From the NCBI GenBank assembly GCA_964653685.1, contig CAZZHA010000005.1:1-32077 (forward strand): DNA of 32,077 nt. Reading direction: 5' to 3'. This DNA comes from DATKWU01 sp964653685 (GTDB lineage: Bacteria; Patescibacteriota; Microgenomatia; PFEM01; JAHIFH01). Below the pieces are notes generated by a model that saw only the letters and a program-made list of their open reading frames with translations, ran no database searches and had not been told where the DNA came from. The position numbers and the translations under genes were made by a program. Below are positions 1 to 7,509 of the stretch, one piece after another (position 1 is the first letter of the stretch; every line of letters starts with the position of its first letter).

Positions 1-3
1 CAG

Positions 4-75
4 AGCTGGCGGGCAGATTTGAACTGCCGACCCATCGCTTACGAAGCGATTGCTCTACCACTGAGCTACACCAGC
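4..75 (-). tRNA. tRNA-Thr (CGT)
   Basis: Read on the minus strand this folds as a complete cloverleaf of 72 nt. The acceptor arms GCTGGTG and CGCCAGC pair, with one G-U pair. The anticodon arm is ATCGC-TTCGTAA-GCGAT, which puts CGT in the anticodon position and so decodes ACG threonine. The T-arm carries GTTCAAATC. The discriminator base is U and no CCA is encoded, so the 3' end must be added enzymatically. It follows tRNA-Gly by 7 nt on the same strand and is probably cut from the same precursor. Confidence 0.95.
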
Positions 76-82
76 ATAACAG

Positions 83-155
83 AGCGGTGGAGGGGAGTTG
101 AACCCCTGACCTTCTGCTTGGGAAGCAGACGTTCTACCAACTGAACTACCACCGC
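83..155 (-). tRNA. tRNA-Gly (CCC)
   Basis: A 73-nt cloverleaf on the minus strand with acceptor arms GCGGTGG and CCACCGC. The anticodon arm is TCTGC-TTCCCAA-GCAGA, giving anticodon CCC for GGG glycine codons. The T-arm contains GGTTCAACTC. No CCA is encoded. It lies 18 nt downstream of the LysM gene and just upstream of tRNA-Thr, all in the same direction. Confidence 0.95.
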
Positions 156-173
156 ACTAATACTAGTTTAAAC

Positions 174-755
174 TCATTTCCTGGGTAGTGTCAAAACGTC
201 TCCTGGATTGATGACATCCGGATTGGCAATCTCGTTTGCTTGAGCAATAGTTGTCCATTGATAACCATCACTATAAGCTCTGACCGCAATTCCCCAAAGA
301 TGATCACCCTTTTCAACCACATATTGACCACTCTCAATTACCGGACCAAAGACTGTCATTTCGGCCGCTTCAGGCTTAATGACGGCTGCCCGGGGAATGA
401 TTAATTTCTGATCAGGGTAGATCATATTAGGATTGCTCAGGTTGTTTTCTTGGGCAATACTGACCCAATTATAACCAGAGCCATAAAAATCTTCAGCAAT
501 TTGCCAAAGGTCATCACCAGTTTTTACCTGATAGGTTTTAGGCAACGCTTCAGGTACGAGCTTTCCTTCCTCTTCAACTAATTTCACTTCACCAAGTTTT
601 ATTTCTTCTTGCTCTTTTGGAGTCTCGACGTTTCTAAAATAATTAAAAATAAGAGCCCCAACGACAATAATCACTAAAGCTCCCAAAATCATACTGATGG
701 TTGACTCATTGAGTTTGATACTTTTAAGAAGTCTTTTCAATCGGTTATTTTCCAT
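174..755 (-). CDS. Membrane-anchored protein with two LysM domains
   Basis: A 193-residue protein probably held at the outer face of the membrane by one N-terminal helix (about residues 20-40), so that its LysM domains face the cell wall. Two LysM repeats are clear: one at about residues 75-122 beginning YQVKTGDDLWQIA, and one at about 144-192 beginning YVVEKGDHLWGIA. LysM domains bind N-acetylglucosamine-containing glycans such as peptidoglycan. No catalytic domain is visible, so a structural or adaptor role is likely. A strong Shine-Dalgarno sequence, AAAGGAGGT (769-777), lies 13 nt before the ATG, rather far. The gene is 74 nt downstream of the MazG gene on the same strand, and two tRNA genes follow. 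Confidence 0.85.
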   Translation of the reverse strand: MENNRLKRLLKSIKLNESTISMILGALVIIVVGALIFNYFRNVETPKEQEEIKLGEVKLVEEEGKLVPEALPKTYQVKTGDDLWQIAEDFYGSGYNWVSIAQENNLSNPNMIYPDQKLIIPRAAVIKPEAAEMTVFGPVIESGQYVVEKGDHLWGIAVRAYSDGYQWTTIAQANEIANPDVINPGDVLTLPRK

Positions 756-768
756 CCTTTTTGAAAAT

Positions 769-777
769 ACCTCCTTT
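769..777 (-). promoter_or_regulatory. Ribosome binding site of the LysM gene
   Basis: AAAGGAGGT on the minus strand, 13 nt from the ATG. This is full-strength SD complementarity and contrasts with the neighbouring mazG, which has none. Confidence 0.7.
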
Positions 778-829
778 CTGGGCAGAACTTGAGCAGTTTT
801 CGGTAGCTATCGAGAGATTATTACCAAAA

Positions 830-1144
830 CTACTTCCTTTCGTAGCGTTGGCGGTCTCGACGATTAAGCTTATCCATCATTTTATTAAAAGATTTATCTA
901 AGTCAATATCCAATGAGTTAGCGAGGCAGATTAAAGTGAAAATAATGTCAGCAATTTCATCGCCAATCTCTTTGTTTTTTTCATTAACTTTTTTCTTTTT
1001 TGGGCCAAAGCGGTGGTTTAACTCTCTAGCTAATTCACCAACCTCTTCAACTAAACGAGTGAGAATTTCTAATGGCTGGAAGTATTTAATCCTGAATTGA
1101 TTAACCCAATCATTAACTTCTTTTTGGTAAGTAGCCAGCGACAT
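830..1144 (-). CDS. MazG-like nucleotide pyrophosphohydrolase
   Basis: A 104-residue single-domain all-alpha NTP pyrophosphohydrolase, which would hydrolyse (d)NTPs to the monophosphate and pyrophosphate and so clean or balance the nucleotide pool. The family's metal-binding pattern is visible: EEVGELARE at about residues 33-41 and EIGDEIADI at about 60-68 correspond to the usual EExxE and ExxD motifs. The size fits the single-domain MazG/YpjD-type group. The ATG sits 3 nt after the last base of tRNA-Asp on the same strand. No Shine-Dalgarno sequence fits because the preceding bases are the tRNA T and acceptor arms. Translation probably starts on a nearly leaderless mRNA made by 3' processing of the tRNA. 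The exact substrate is not inferable. Confidence 0.85.
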   Translation of the reverse strand: MSLATYQKEVNDWVNQFRIKYFQPLEILTRLVEEVGELARELNHRFGPKKKKVNEKNKEIGDEIADIIFTLICLANSLDIDLDKSFNKMMDKLNRRDRQRYERK

Positions 1145-1147
1145 AAG

Positions 1148-1221
1148 CGGGGCCGACGAGACTCGAACTCGCGACCTTCTGCGTGACAGGCAGACGCTCT
1201 AGCCAACTGAGCTACGGCCCC
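1148..1221 (-). tRNA. tRNA-Asp (GTC)
   Basis: A 74-nt cloverleaf on the minus strand. Acceptor arms GGGGCCG and CGGCCCC pair perfectly, and the anticodon arm is TCTGC-CTGTCAC-GCAGA with anticodon GTC. The discriminator is G and no CCA is encoded. A consensus promoter lies immediately upstream and puts the transcription start about 2 nt before the mature 5' end. The mazG-like start codon follows 3 nt after its 3' end. Confidence 0.96.
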
Positions 1222-1229
1222 AGATGCCT

Positions 1230-1258
1230 ATAGTAGCAGATTGTTGTTGCCCAGTCAA
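1230..1258 (-). promoter_or_regulatory. Promoter of tRNA-Asp / mazG transcript
   Basis: On the minus strand TTGACT (1253-1258) is followed by a 17-bp spacer and TACTAT (1230-1235), with TG one base before the -10 (extended -10). The predicted start is near 1223, just ahead of the tRNA. It overlaps back to back with the plus-strand polX promoter. Confidence 0.75.
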
Positions 1259-1264
1259 CGTCTG

Positions 1265-1273
1265 TGATATGAT
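1265..1273 (+). promoter_or_regulatory. Extended -10 promoter of polX
   Basis: TG-A-TATGAT at 1265-1273; a weak -35 such as TTGTTG lies at 1244-1249. The start point would fall at about 1280-1283, at or within a few nt of the first ATG of polX, so the mRNA is leaderless or nearly so. Confidence 0.55.
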
Positions 1274-1282
1274 AATTTTAGC

Positions 1283-3076
1283 ATGGAAATGAGCAAAAGA
1301 ATGAATAATCAGGAGATTGCTCAATTACTGAAAGGAATGGCCGCAGCCTACCAAATAAAAGAGGATCAACAGTTTAGAGTCAAAGCTTATGAAGAAGCGG
1401 CGGCCTCAATCGAACACGCTACCAGCAGTATCAAAGATCTTTGGGATGACGGTAAGCTCGAGGAGATTCCCAGTGTCGGTCAAGCCATTGCTGACCATCT
1501 AGATGAGCTTTTTCGAACAGGCAAAGTTAAACATTTTAATGAAGTCATGGCCAAATTCCCTCCGGCCATGTTTGAATTTCTTCAAATTCCTGGCGTTGGC
1601 GCCAAAACAGCTTATAAACTAGCTAAAGAATTGAGAATTAATAAAGCTAAAGGCGCTTTGGCTGAGCTTAAAAAAGCGGCCGAAAAAGGTAAAATTCGCC
1701 AGATTGAAGGTTTTGGCGAGGAATCAGAAAAGGCTCTGCTAGAAGGATTAAGCGAGATTGGTAAAAAAGGTAAAGCTGGTGAAAGAATGGCCTTGCCTTT
1801 TGCCGGTAGACTAGCCAAGGAAATTCTCACCTATATGAGGAAAAATCCTCAGGTTAAACAGATTGAGCCACTCGGTAGCCTAAGAAGGTGGGCAGCGACA
1901 ATCGGTGATCTGGATTTTGGCGTAGCGACTAATAAGTCAAAAGAGGTGATTGACTATTTTTGTAACTACCCTCAAAAAAAGGAAATTGTGGCCGCTGGCG
2001 GCAATACGGCTAGAATAATGACTAAAGATGATCGTCAGGTTGACCTGAAAACCATGTCGCCCGATGCTTTTGGCGCTCTTCTTCAACATTACACCGGCTC
2101 CAAACAGCATAATATTCATCTTCGAGAGATTGCTCAGAAAAAAGGCTGGAGTTTGTCAGAGTACGGTATTAAGAAGGGTAAAAATTCTGTGAAAAAATAT
2201 AAAAACGAAAAAGATTTCTATAGTGAGCTAGGCATGGAATGGATTCCGCCTGAATTAAGAGAAGACACTGGGGAAATTGAGGTGGCTGAGAAAAAAACTT
2301 TACCCAAGCTGGTTGAACTAAAAAATATTAAAGGTGATCTCCATCTTCATTCAAATTATCCAATTGAGCCCAGTCATGATTTAGGCACGGCTTCGATTAA
2401 GGAAATAGTGGTTAAAGCAAAAGAAATGGGTTATGAATACCTTGGTTTAAGTGAACATAATCCAAGCGTTAGTCAGCATAGTGATAAACAAATTATTGAC
2501 ATTTTAAAGAGAAAAAAGGAAAGTATCGAACAATTTAAATCCTCGAACAAAAAACTTGTTCGTTCAGTTCATTTACTCAATAGCTTGGAAATTGATATTA
2601 AGCCTAATGGCGATTTAGCTGTGCCTGAAAAAGGTTTGGCTTCTCTGGATTATGCGATTGCCTCGATTCACAGCAGTTTTCGCCAATCAAGAGACAGAGC
2701 CACAAAAAGGATTCTTAAGGCTTTAGCCCATCCTAAAGTCCGGATTTTAGGTCATCCTACTGGCAGATTGCTTAATAAAAGAGAGGGCATGGAATTTGAT
2801 TGGGAGAAAATCTTTGCCTTTTGTCGAAAAAACAAGAAATACTTAGAAATTAGCGCCTGGCCTTATCGACTTGATCTGCCTGATGTTTTGGTCCGAGAAG
2901 CTGTGAAAAACGGAGTGAAAATGGTGATTAATTCAGATGCCCACAGTTTAGAGGAAATGGGGTTAATGGAATATGGTCTTTCGGTGGCTCGCCGCGGCTG
3001 GGCCGAAGCCAAAGATATTCTGAATACTTTAAGTTATACTAGGATAATCAAGATCTTGAAAGGAGGTGAAAATTAA
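1283..3076 (+). CDS. polX: DNA polymerase X family protein with PHP domain (PolX)
   Basis: A 597-residue bacterial PolX: gap-filling repair polymerase with a C-terminal PHP phosphoesterase domain. Helix-hairpin-helix motifs are visible at about 62-72 (IPSVGQAI), 102-112 (IPGVGAKTA) and 141-151 (IEGFGEES). The nucleotidyltransferase core has GSLRRW at 198-203, the metal pair D209/D211 in GDLDF, and the third Asp probably D254 (RQVDLKT). The PHP domain starts near 350 with GDLHLHSNY (H354, H356), followed by LSEHN, ASIHSSF, GHPTGR and NSDAHS, which supply the remaining metal ligands. Length is near the usual 570-600. The start could also be M3 (1289) or M7 (1301): no SD is present, and 1283 is chosen because the -10 lies 9 nt upstream. 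LemA follows directly. Confidence 0.93.
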   Translation: MEMSKRMNNQEIAQLLKGMAAAYQIKEDQQFRVKAYEEAAASIEHATSSIKDLWDDGKLEEIPSVGQAIADHLDELFRTGKVKHFNEVMAKFPPAMFEFLQIPGVGAKTAYKLAKELRINKAKGALAELKKAAEKGKIRQIEGFGEESEKALLEGLSEIGKKGKAGERMALPFAGRLAKEILTYMRKNPQVKQIEPLGSLRRWAATIGDLDFGVATNKSKEVIDYFCNYPQKKEIVAAGGNTARIMTKDDRQVDLKTMSPDAFGALLQHYTGSKQHNIHLREIAQKKGWSLSEYGIKKGKNSVKKYKNEKDFYSELGMEWIPPELREDTGEIEVAEKKTLPKLVELKNIKGDLHLHSNYPIEPSHDLGTASIKEIVVKAKEMGYEYLGLSEHNPSVSQHSDKQIIDILKRKKESIEQFKSSNKKLVRSVHLLNSLEIDIKPNGDLAVPEKGLASLDYAIASIHSSFRQSRDRATKRILKALAHPKVRILGHPTGRLLNKREGMEFDWEKIFAFCRKNKKYLEISAWPYRLDLPDVLVREAVKNGVKMVINSDAHSLEEMGLMEYGLSVARRGWAEAKDILNTLSYTRIIKILKGGEN

Positions 3077-3664
3077 ATGCCTTTTTTAATAATTTTCTTG
3101 GTTTTAATTGGTGGAATTATTCTTTATGTTTTCCTAACTTACAATAAATTTGTTACCACCAAAACTCGGATTACCGCCTCAATTCAAGAAATCGGTAATC
3201 AGCTTAAAAGACAATCAAGCCTAATCCCAAACCTAGTCAAGTCAGTTAAAGGCTACATGAAGCACGAAAAGAAAATATTTGATAATCTGACTGAAGCGAG
3301 AAAAACAGTCAACTCAGCTGTTAGTTCTAAAAATGCTCAGAAACTGGTTGACGCTAGTCTTCAGCTTGAAAGAGCTTTGGCGCCAATCAGAGCCGTTTTT
3401 GAAAGCACACCAGAACTTCAGGCAGCCAAGCCAACAATGAAGTTAATGGATGAATTGCGCGATACGGCGGATAAATTAATGTATGCCCGAAGAACTTTAA
3501 TTGACTTGTCAGCTGATTATAATGTCATGATGGTGACCATTCCCAGTAAGTTTGTCGCCTCAATTTTTGGTTTTAAACAGGAAGAGGGTTTGAAAACACC
3601 GGTCGAAGGTAGCCATCGTGAAGTTAGTGACAAAGAAATGAAAGAGCCAGAAGTGGATCTCTAA
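3077..3664 (+). CDS. lemA: LemA family protein
   Basis: A 195-residue LemA-family membrane protein. It has one N-terminal membrane helix (about residues 2-20), then the typical helical core beginning YNKFVTTKTRI and continuing through LIPNLVKSVKGYMKHE. Function in bacteria is not settled; the family is often encoded next to HtpX or TPM proteins and tied to envelope stress. A strong SD (AGGAGGTGA, 3061-3069) lies inside the end of polX, whose stop codon directly abuts this ATG. HtpX follows 5 nt downstream, the common LemA-HtpX pairing, so the two are probably made together. Confidence 0.93.
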   Translation: MPFLIIFLVLIGGIILYVFLTYNKFVTTKTRITASIQEIGNQLKRQSSLIPNLVKSVKGYMKHEKKIFDNLTEARKTVNSAVSSKNAQKLVDASLQLERALAPIRAVFESTPELQAAKPTMKLMDELRDTADKLMYARRTLIDLSADYNVMMVTIPSKFVASIFGFKQEEGLKTPVEGSHREVSDKEMKEPEVDL

Positions 3665-3669
3665 AGAAA

Positions 3670-4569
3670 ATGATTAACGTTTATGAACAGGTAGACCAGA
3701 ATAAACGTCGCAGTACTGTGATTATGGTGCTGTTCGTGGTCGTGATTACTTTTTTTGCCTGGGTTTTAGCCTATTTTTTAGGTTATGGTCTAGATATCGT
3801 CGGCTTGGCTTTGATTTTAGCGGGCCTAATGAGTTTTGTTAGCTATTGGTGGTCAGATAAAATCATTCTGGCTATTTCTAAAGCCAGACCAGCGGATAAA
3901 GAGCGTGACTTTAACTTTTTTACTGTTACCGAGAATTTGGCTATGGCCGCCCAAATACCAAAGCCCCAACTTTATGTGATTGAGGATACCGCTCCTAATG
4001 CTTTTGCCACGGGCCGGGACCCAAAACATGCGGTTGTTTGTGCAACCACAGGTTTGTTAAAAAAACTTGATCGGACTGAACTTGAGGGTGTCGTTGCTCA
4101 CGAACTTTCTCACGTCAGAAATTATGATATCCGTTTAATGAGTTTAGTCACCATCCTAGTGGGAATGATTACCCTTTTGGCTGATTGGTTTTTGCGGGGA
4201 GTAAGATTTAAATCCAGGGACAAAGAGTCGGGCAATCTTGGTGGGATTCTTTTCTTAATTGGTTTGGTTTTAATTTTCTTATCACCGATTATTGCCCAGC
4301 TAATGAAGTTGGCTCTGGCTCGCCGGCGCGAGCTTCTAGCTGACGCTTCGGCGGTAATGCTCACTCGTCAACCTCAAGGCTTAATGAGAGCTTTAGAAAA
4401 AATCTCAGCTGATAAAGAACCCTTGGAAGTGGCTAACAAAGCTACGGCCCATCTTTATATTACTAATCCTTTGAAGAACCGTCATGATAAAATAGGCTGG
4501 TTCGCTAATTTCTTTAATACCCATCCTCCAATTGAGGAGAGGATTAAAGCTTTGAAAGCGATGAGCTAA
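3670..4569 (+). CDS. htpX: HtpX-like M48 zinc metalloprotease
   Basis: A 299-residue integral membrane protease expected to degrade misfolded membrane proteins from the cytoplasmic side. Two membrane helices occupy about residues 15-60. The zinc site HELSH is at 144-148, and the third ligand is probably E221 in ARRRELLADA, after another hydrophobic stretch at about 190-212. The motif APNAFATGRDPKHA (about 108-121) is typical of the family. Length matches HtpX (280-300). No clear SD precedes the ATG, which is 5 nt after the lemA stop, suggesting coupling. gatC begins 2 nt after its stop. Confidence 0.95.
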   Translation: MINVYEQVDQNKRRSTVIMVLFVVVITFFAWVLAYFLGYGLDIVGLALILAGLMSFVSYWWSDKIILAISKARPADKERDFNFFTVTENLAMAAQIPKPQLYVIEDTAPNAFATGRDPKHAVVCATTGLLKKLDRTELEGVVAHELSHVRNYDIRLMSLVTILVGMITLLADWFLRGVRFKSRDKESGNLGGILFLIGLVLIFLSPIIAQLMKLALARRRELLADASAVMLTRQPQGLMRALEKISADKEPLEVANKATAHLYITNPLKNRHDKIGWFANFFNTHPPIEERIKALKAMS

Positions 4570-4571
4570 AA

Positions 4572-4862
4572 ATGAACAAAAAAACCGTTCAGCATATTGC
4601 CTTGTTGGCTAATTTAAAATTAAGCAATAAGGAAATTGAGAAATTTCAAAAGCAATTAACCGAAATTCTTGATTATGTGGGCCAGTTAAATAAGGTTAAA
4701 ACAAAAGAGATTAAACCAACTAGTCAGGTAACTGGTCTAGAAAATGTTTTCAGGAAAGACGAACCTGGTCCTTCTTTATCTTCTCAAGATGTACTTGCCA
4801 ACGCTAAAAAAACAGATAAAGGGATGTTTAAAATTAAAGCTATTTTTGAACAATGGAGTTAA
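4572..4862 (+). CDS. gatC: Asp-tRNA(Asn)/Glu-tRNA(Gln) amidotransferase subunit C
   Basis: A 96-residue GatC, the clamp that wraps GatA and stabilises its contact with GatB. The family pattern is visible: VQHIALLANLKLSNKEIEKF near the N-terminus (HIA.LA.L.LS..E) and LTEILDYVGQL. The C-terminal LENVFRKDEPGPS matches the usual N..R.D. motif. Its 3' end overlaps the gatA start by 10 nt. The operon order here is gatC-gatA-MFS-gatB, a transporter being inserted before gatB. Confidence 0.96.
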   Translation: MNKKTVQHIALLANLKLSNKEIEKFQKQLTEILDYVGQLNKVKTKEIKPTSQVTGLENVFRKDEPGPSLSSQDVLANAKKTDKGMFKIKAIFEQWS

Positions 4863-6256
4863 ACCAGTTAACCATCCAAGAAGCCCGAGAAGGTTTAAAA
4901 AAGGAAAAATTTTCTTCAGAAGAATTAACTAAGGCTTGTTTAAGACAAGTAAAAAAACTAGATAAAAAAATCAATGCCTTTATTACTGTCTGTGAAAAGG
5001 AAGCCCTAGAGCAGGCAAGAGAAGCAGATAAGATTAAGAGCGATAAACCGCTTTGGGGTATCCCGATTGGCATTAAAGATATTTATTCTACTAGGGGAAT
5101 CAAAACCACTGCCGGAGCTAGAGTCTTAGATGATTATATTCCTGTTTACGATGCCACGGCCGTCAAAAGGTTAAAAGAGGCCGGTGCCATTGTCTTAGGT
5201 AAAACTAATATGGACGCTTGGGCCCATGGTGCTTCAGGAGAAAATTCAGATTATGGACCAACCAAAAATCCCTGGAATCTAGAATATGTTCCCGGCGGTT
5301 CAAGTAGCGGTTCGGGCGCAGCTTTGGCTTCAGCCATGTGTTTGGCGGCGACTGGTACTGACACCGGCGGTTCAATTAGACAACCAGCTTCCTTTTGTAA
5401 TTTGGTTGGTCTCAAGCCGACCTATGGCCGGGTTTCGCGTTATGGCATTATTGCCATGGCTTCCTCGCTTGACTCGATTGGTCACTTCACTCGGAGCGTG
5501 ACTGATTCAGCTTTGATACTGGGCGTGACCGCTGGCCAAGATTCTTTTGATGCGACCACACCTGATATTCCTGTATCCGACTATCTTAAGAATATTAAAA
5601 AAGGTGTTAAAGGCCTAAAGATAGGCATCCCCAAAGAATATTTTCTGAGCAGTCTAGATAAAGACGTTAAGAAAACAATAGAAAAGGTTCTTGAAAAGTT
5701 TGAGAGTTTAGGGGCCAAATTGATTTCCGTTTCTTTACCTCATACCTCAGATGCCCTAGCGGTTTATTACATTATTCAGCCAGCCGAGGTTTCTTCAAAT
5801 TTAGCCCGCTATGACGGGATTCGCTATGGCTTTCCGAGAGATAGATTTAGTGACGAAGCTAAACGAAGAATTATGTTGGGCACTTTTACTCTTTCAACCG
5901 GTTATTATGAGGCCTATTATCTGAAAGCGATGCGAGTGAGAACTTTGATTAAAGAAGATTTTAACCAAGCTTTTAATCAGGTAGATGTGCTTATCACCCC
6001 AGTTTCGCCGACACCAGCTTTTAAATTGGGTGAAAAGATAGATGATCCTTTAAAGATGTATCTCTCTGATGTTTTGACGGTCACGGCTAATTTAGCTGGT
6101 TTACCGGGTTTAGCGATTCCGGCTGGTTTTGTTAAAGGATTGCCAGTCGGCATCCAAATTTTAGGTCCCCAATTTAGCGAAGAATTGCTTTTTCGAACTG
6201 GTTATGCTTACGAACAAGCAACCAAGTGGTATCAGAGGAGATCAAAAATAGAATGA
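4853..6256 (+). CDS. gatA: Asp-tRNA(Asn)/Glu-tRNA(Gln) amidotransferase subunit A
   Basis: A 467-residue amidase-signature enzyme that releases ammonia from glutamine for the transamidation done by GatB. The Ser-cisSer-Lys triad is visible: K75 in GIKDIYST, S150 in PGGSSSGSG, and nucleophile S174 in TDTGGSIRQP. These sit four residues earlier than the commonly quoted K79/S154/S178. Length is slightly below the usual 480-490. The start overlaps gatC by 10 nt, and the TGA stop shares an ATGA overlap with the downstream MFS gene. With GatB and GatC this supplies Gln-tRNA and/or Asn-tRNA by the indirect route. Confidence 0.97.
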   Translation: MELNQLTIQEAREGLKKEKFSSEELTKACLRQVKKLDKKINAFITVCEKEALEQAREADKIKSDKPLWGIPIGIKDIYSTRGIKTTAGARVLDDYIPVYDATAVKRLKEAGAIVLGKTNMDAWAHGASGENSDYGPTKNPWNLEYVPGGSSSGSGAALASAMCLAATGTDTGGSIRQPASFCNLVGLKPTYGRVSRYGIIAMASSLDSIGHFTRSVTDSALILGVTAGQDSFDATTPDIPVSDYLKNIKKGVKGLKIGIPKEYFLSSLDKDVKKTIEKVLEKFESLGAKLISVSLPHTSDALAVYYIIQPAEVSSNLARYDGIRYGFPRDRFSDEAKRRIMLGTFTLSTGYYEAYYLKAMRVRTLIKEDFNQAFNQVDVLITPVSPTPAFKLGEKIDDPLKMYLSDVLTVTANLAGLPGLAIPAGFVKGLPVGIQILGPQFSEELLFRTGYAYEQATKWYQRRSKIE

Positions 6257-7509
6257 AAAAAACGACTTTTTTGGCGGTTTTGAAGAATAAAGAATTTTTA
6301 AAACTTTGGCTTTCCCAAAGTCTTTCTCAACTGACCGCCAATATGTTGAACTTCATCTTAATTGTTAAGATTTATGAGGCCACGGGTTCAACCGTCGCCG
6401 TTGGTTTGCTTTTGGCTCTTTACGTTGCTCCTTCTCTTTTTCTTGGTCTTTTTACTGGCGCTTTTATTGACCTTTGGAGTAAAAGGAAAATTTTAATTTT
6501 AACTAATCTCTCTCAGGCTTTGATTGTTCTTCTCTATCTTGGTGTTGGCTCTAAAGCCTGGCCTATCTATTCAATTGTTTTACTTTATTCTCTCTGCGAC
6601 GAATTTTTTAATCCTTCTCAAGCGGCGCTTTTACCAGCCTTAGTTAAAAAAGACCATTTTCCGGCTGCCAATAGTTTTTTCTTTTTTACGATGCATGGCG
6701 CTTTTTTGATTGGTTATTCAATGGGCGGGCCAGTCATCAAGATTCTGGGTCAACGGAGTCCTTTTATTTTGGCTTCGATTTTCCTTTTCATTGCGACTTT
6801 GGCCACCTATCTTTTACCCAAAGATAAGCCAAGACGAAAATGGGACTTGGAAAAAGGCTTTGGTGAAATCGCTGAAGATATTAAAGAAGGCTATAACTTT
6901 ATCAAAAATGAAGCTCGAGTCCTGATTCCCATTGGTCTCTACGTTCTTACCCAAATTCTTCTAGCCACAGTGGTGATTCTTTTTCCTTCCTATTCTCAAA
7001 ACGTCCTAGGAATTGATATTCGTGATGCGGGTTTGATTCTGATTTTACCTGCCGGGTTTGGAGCCATTCTAGGAAGCGTTTTTATAGAACGGTCAATCAG
7101 AAAATTAGGCAAAAGAGTTCTCATTTCTCTGGGGATTTTTGGTTCTTCACTTGGTTTAATGTCACTGGCTTTAGTTGTTCCCAGAATACCTTTACCGACT
7201 TTAGCCGCTTTCATCACCATGTTTGTCTTAGGTTTTGCCGCGATTATGGTCAATATTCCTGCCCAGACTTTGATTCAGGAAAATACCCCTTTTGATGTTC
7301 GCGGCCGGGTTTTTGGGGTGATTGGCTCTTTAGTCACCGTGGCCGCAGCCATTCCTGTTTTTATCACCGCGGCCTTGGTTGATCTTATCGGCGTTACCTG
7401 GATAGTCTTTATCATCAGTGCTATTGTCTTTGCGCTTGGTTTAGTTAGCTTGAGAAAGAAATATGTTCTCCAAATTTATAATCGAACAAAACAAAATGAA
7501 ACAAAATAA
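6253..7509 (+). CDS. MFS transporter
   Basis: A 418-residue major facilitator superfamily protein with about 12 hydrophobic helices and a charged central loop (PKDKPRRKWDLEKGF) between the halves. The loop between helices 2 and 3 carries FIDLWSKRKILI, which fits the family's GxLaDrxgRr signature. ATG 6253 is preferred over the longer reading frame from 6226: AGAGGAGA (6235-6242) is a good SD 10 nt away, and this start makes a 4-nt ATGA overlap with the gatA stop. Substrate unknown; the enterobactin-exporter-like or drug-efflux branch is possible. Its insertion between gatA and gatB is unusual, and it is translationally linked to gatA. Confidence 0.88.
   Translation: MKKTTFLAVLKNKEFLKLWLSQSLSQLTANMLNFILIVKIYEATGSTVAVGLLLALYVAPSLFLGLFTGAFIDLWSKRKILILTNLSQALIVLLYLGVGSKAWPIYSIVLLYSLCDEFFNPSQAALLPALVKKDHFPAANSFFFFTMHGAFLIGYSMGGPVIKILGQRSPFILASIFLFIATLATYLLPKDKPRRKWDLEKGFGEIAEDIKEGYNFIKNEARVLIPIGLYVLTQILLATVVILFPSYSQNVLGIDIRDAGLILILPAGFGAILGSVFIERSIRKLGKRVLISLGIFGSSLGLMSLALVVPRIPLPTLAAFITMFVLGFAAIMVNIPAQTLIQENTPFDVRGRVFGVIGSLVTVAAAIPVFITAALVDLIGVTWIVFIISAIVFALGLVSLRKKYVLQIYNRTKQNETK

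Noticed and set aside
6226..6252. Upstream ATG for the MFS gene
   Set aside because: ATG 6253 has the SD and the ATGA coupling with gatA; the extra nine residues are hydrophilic and unneeded.
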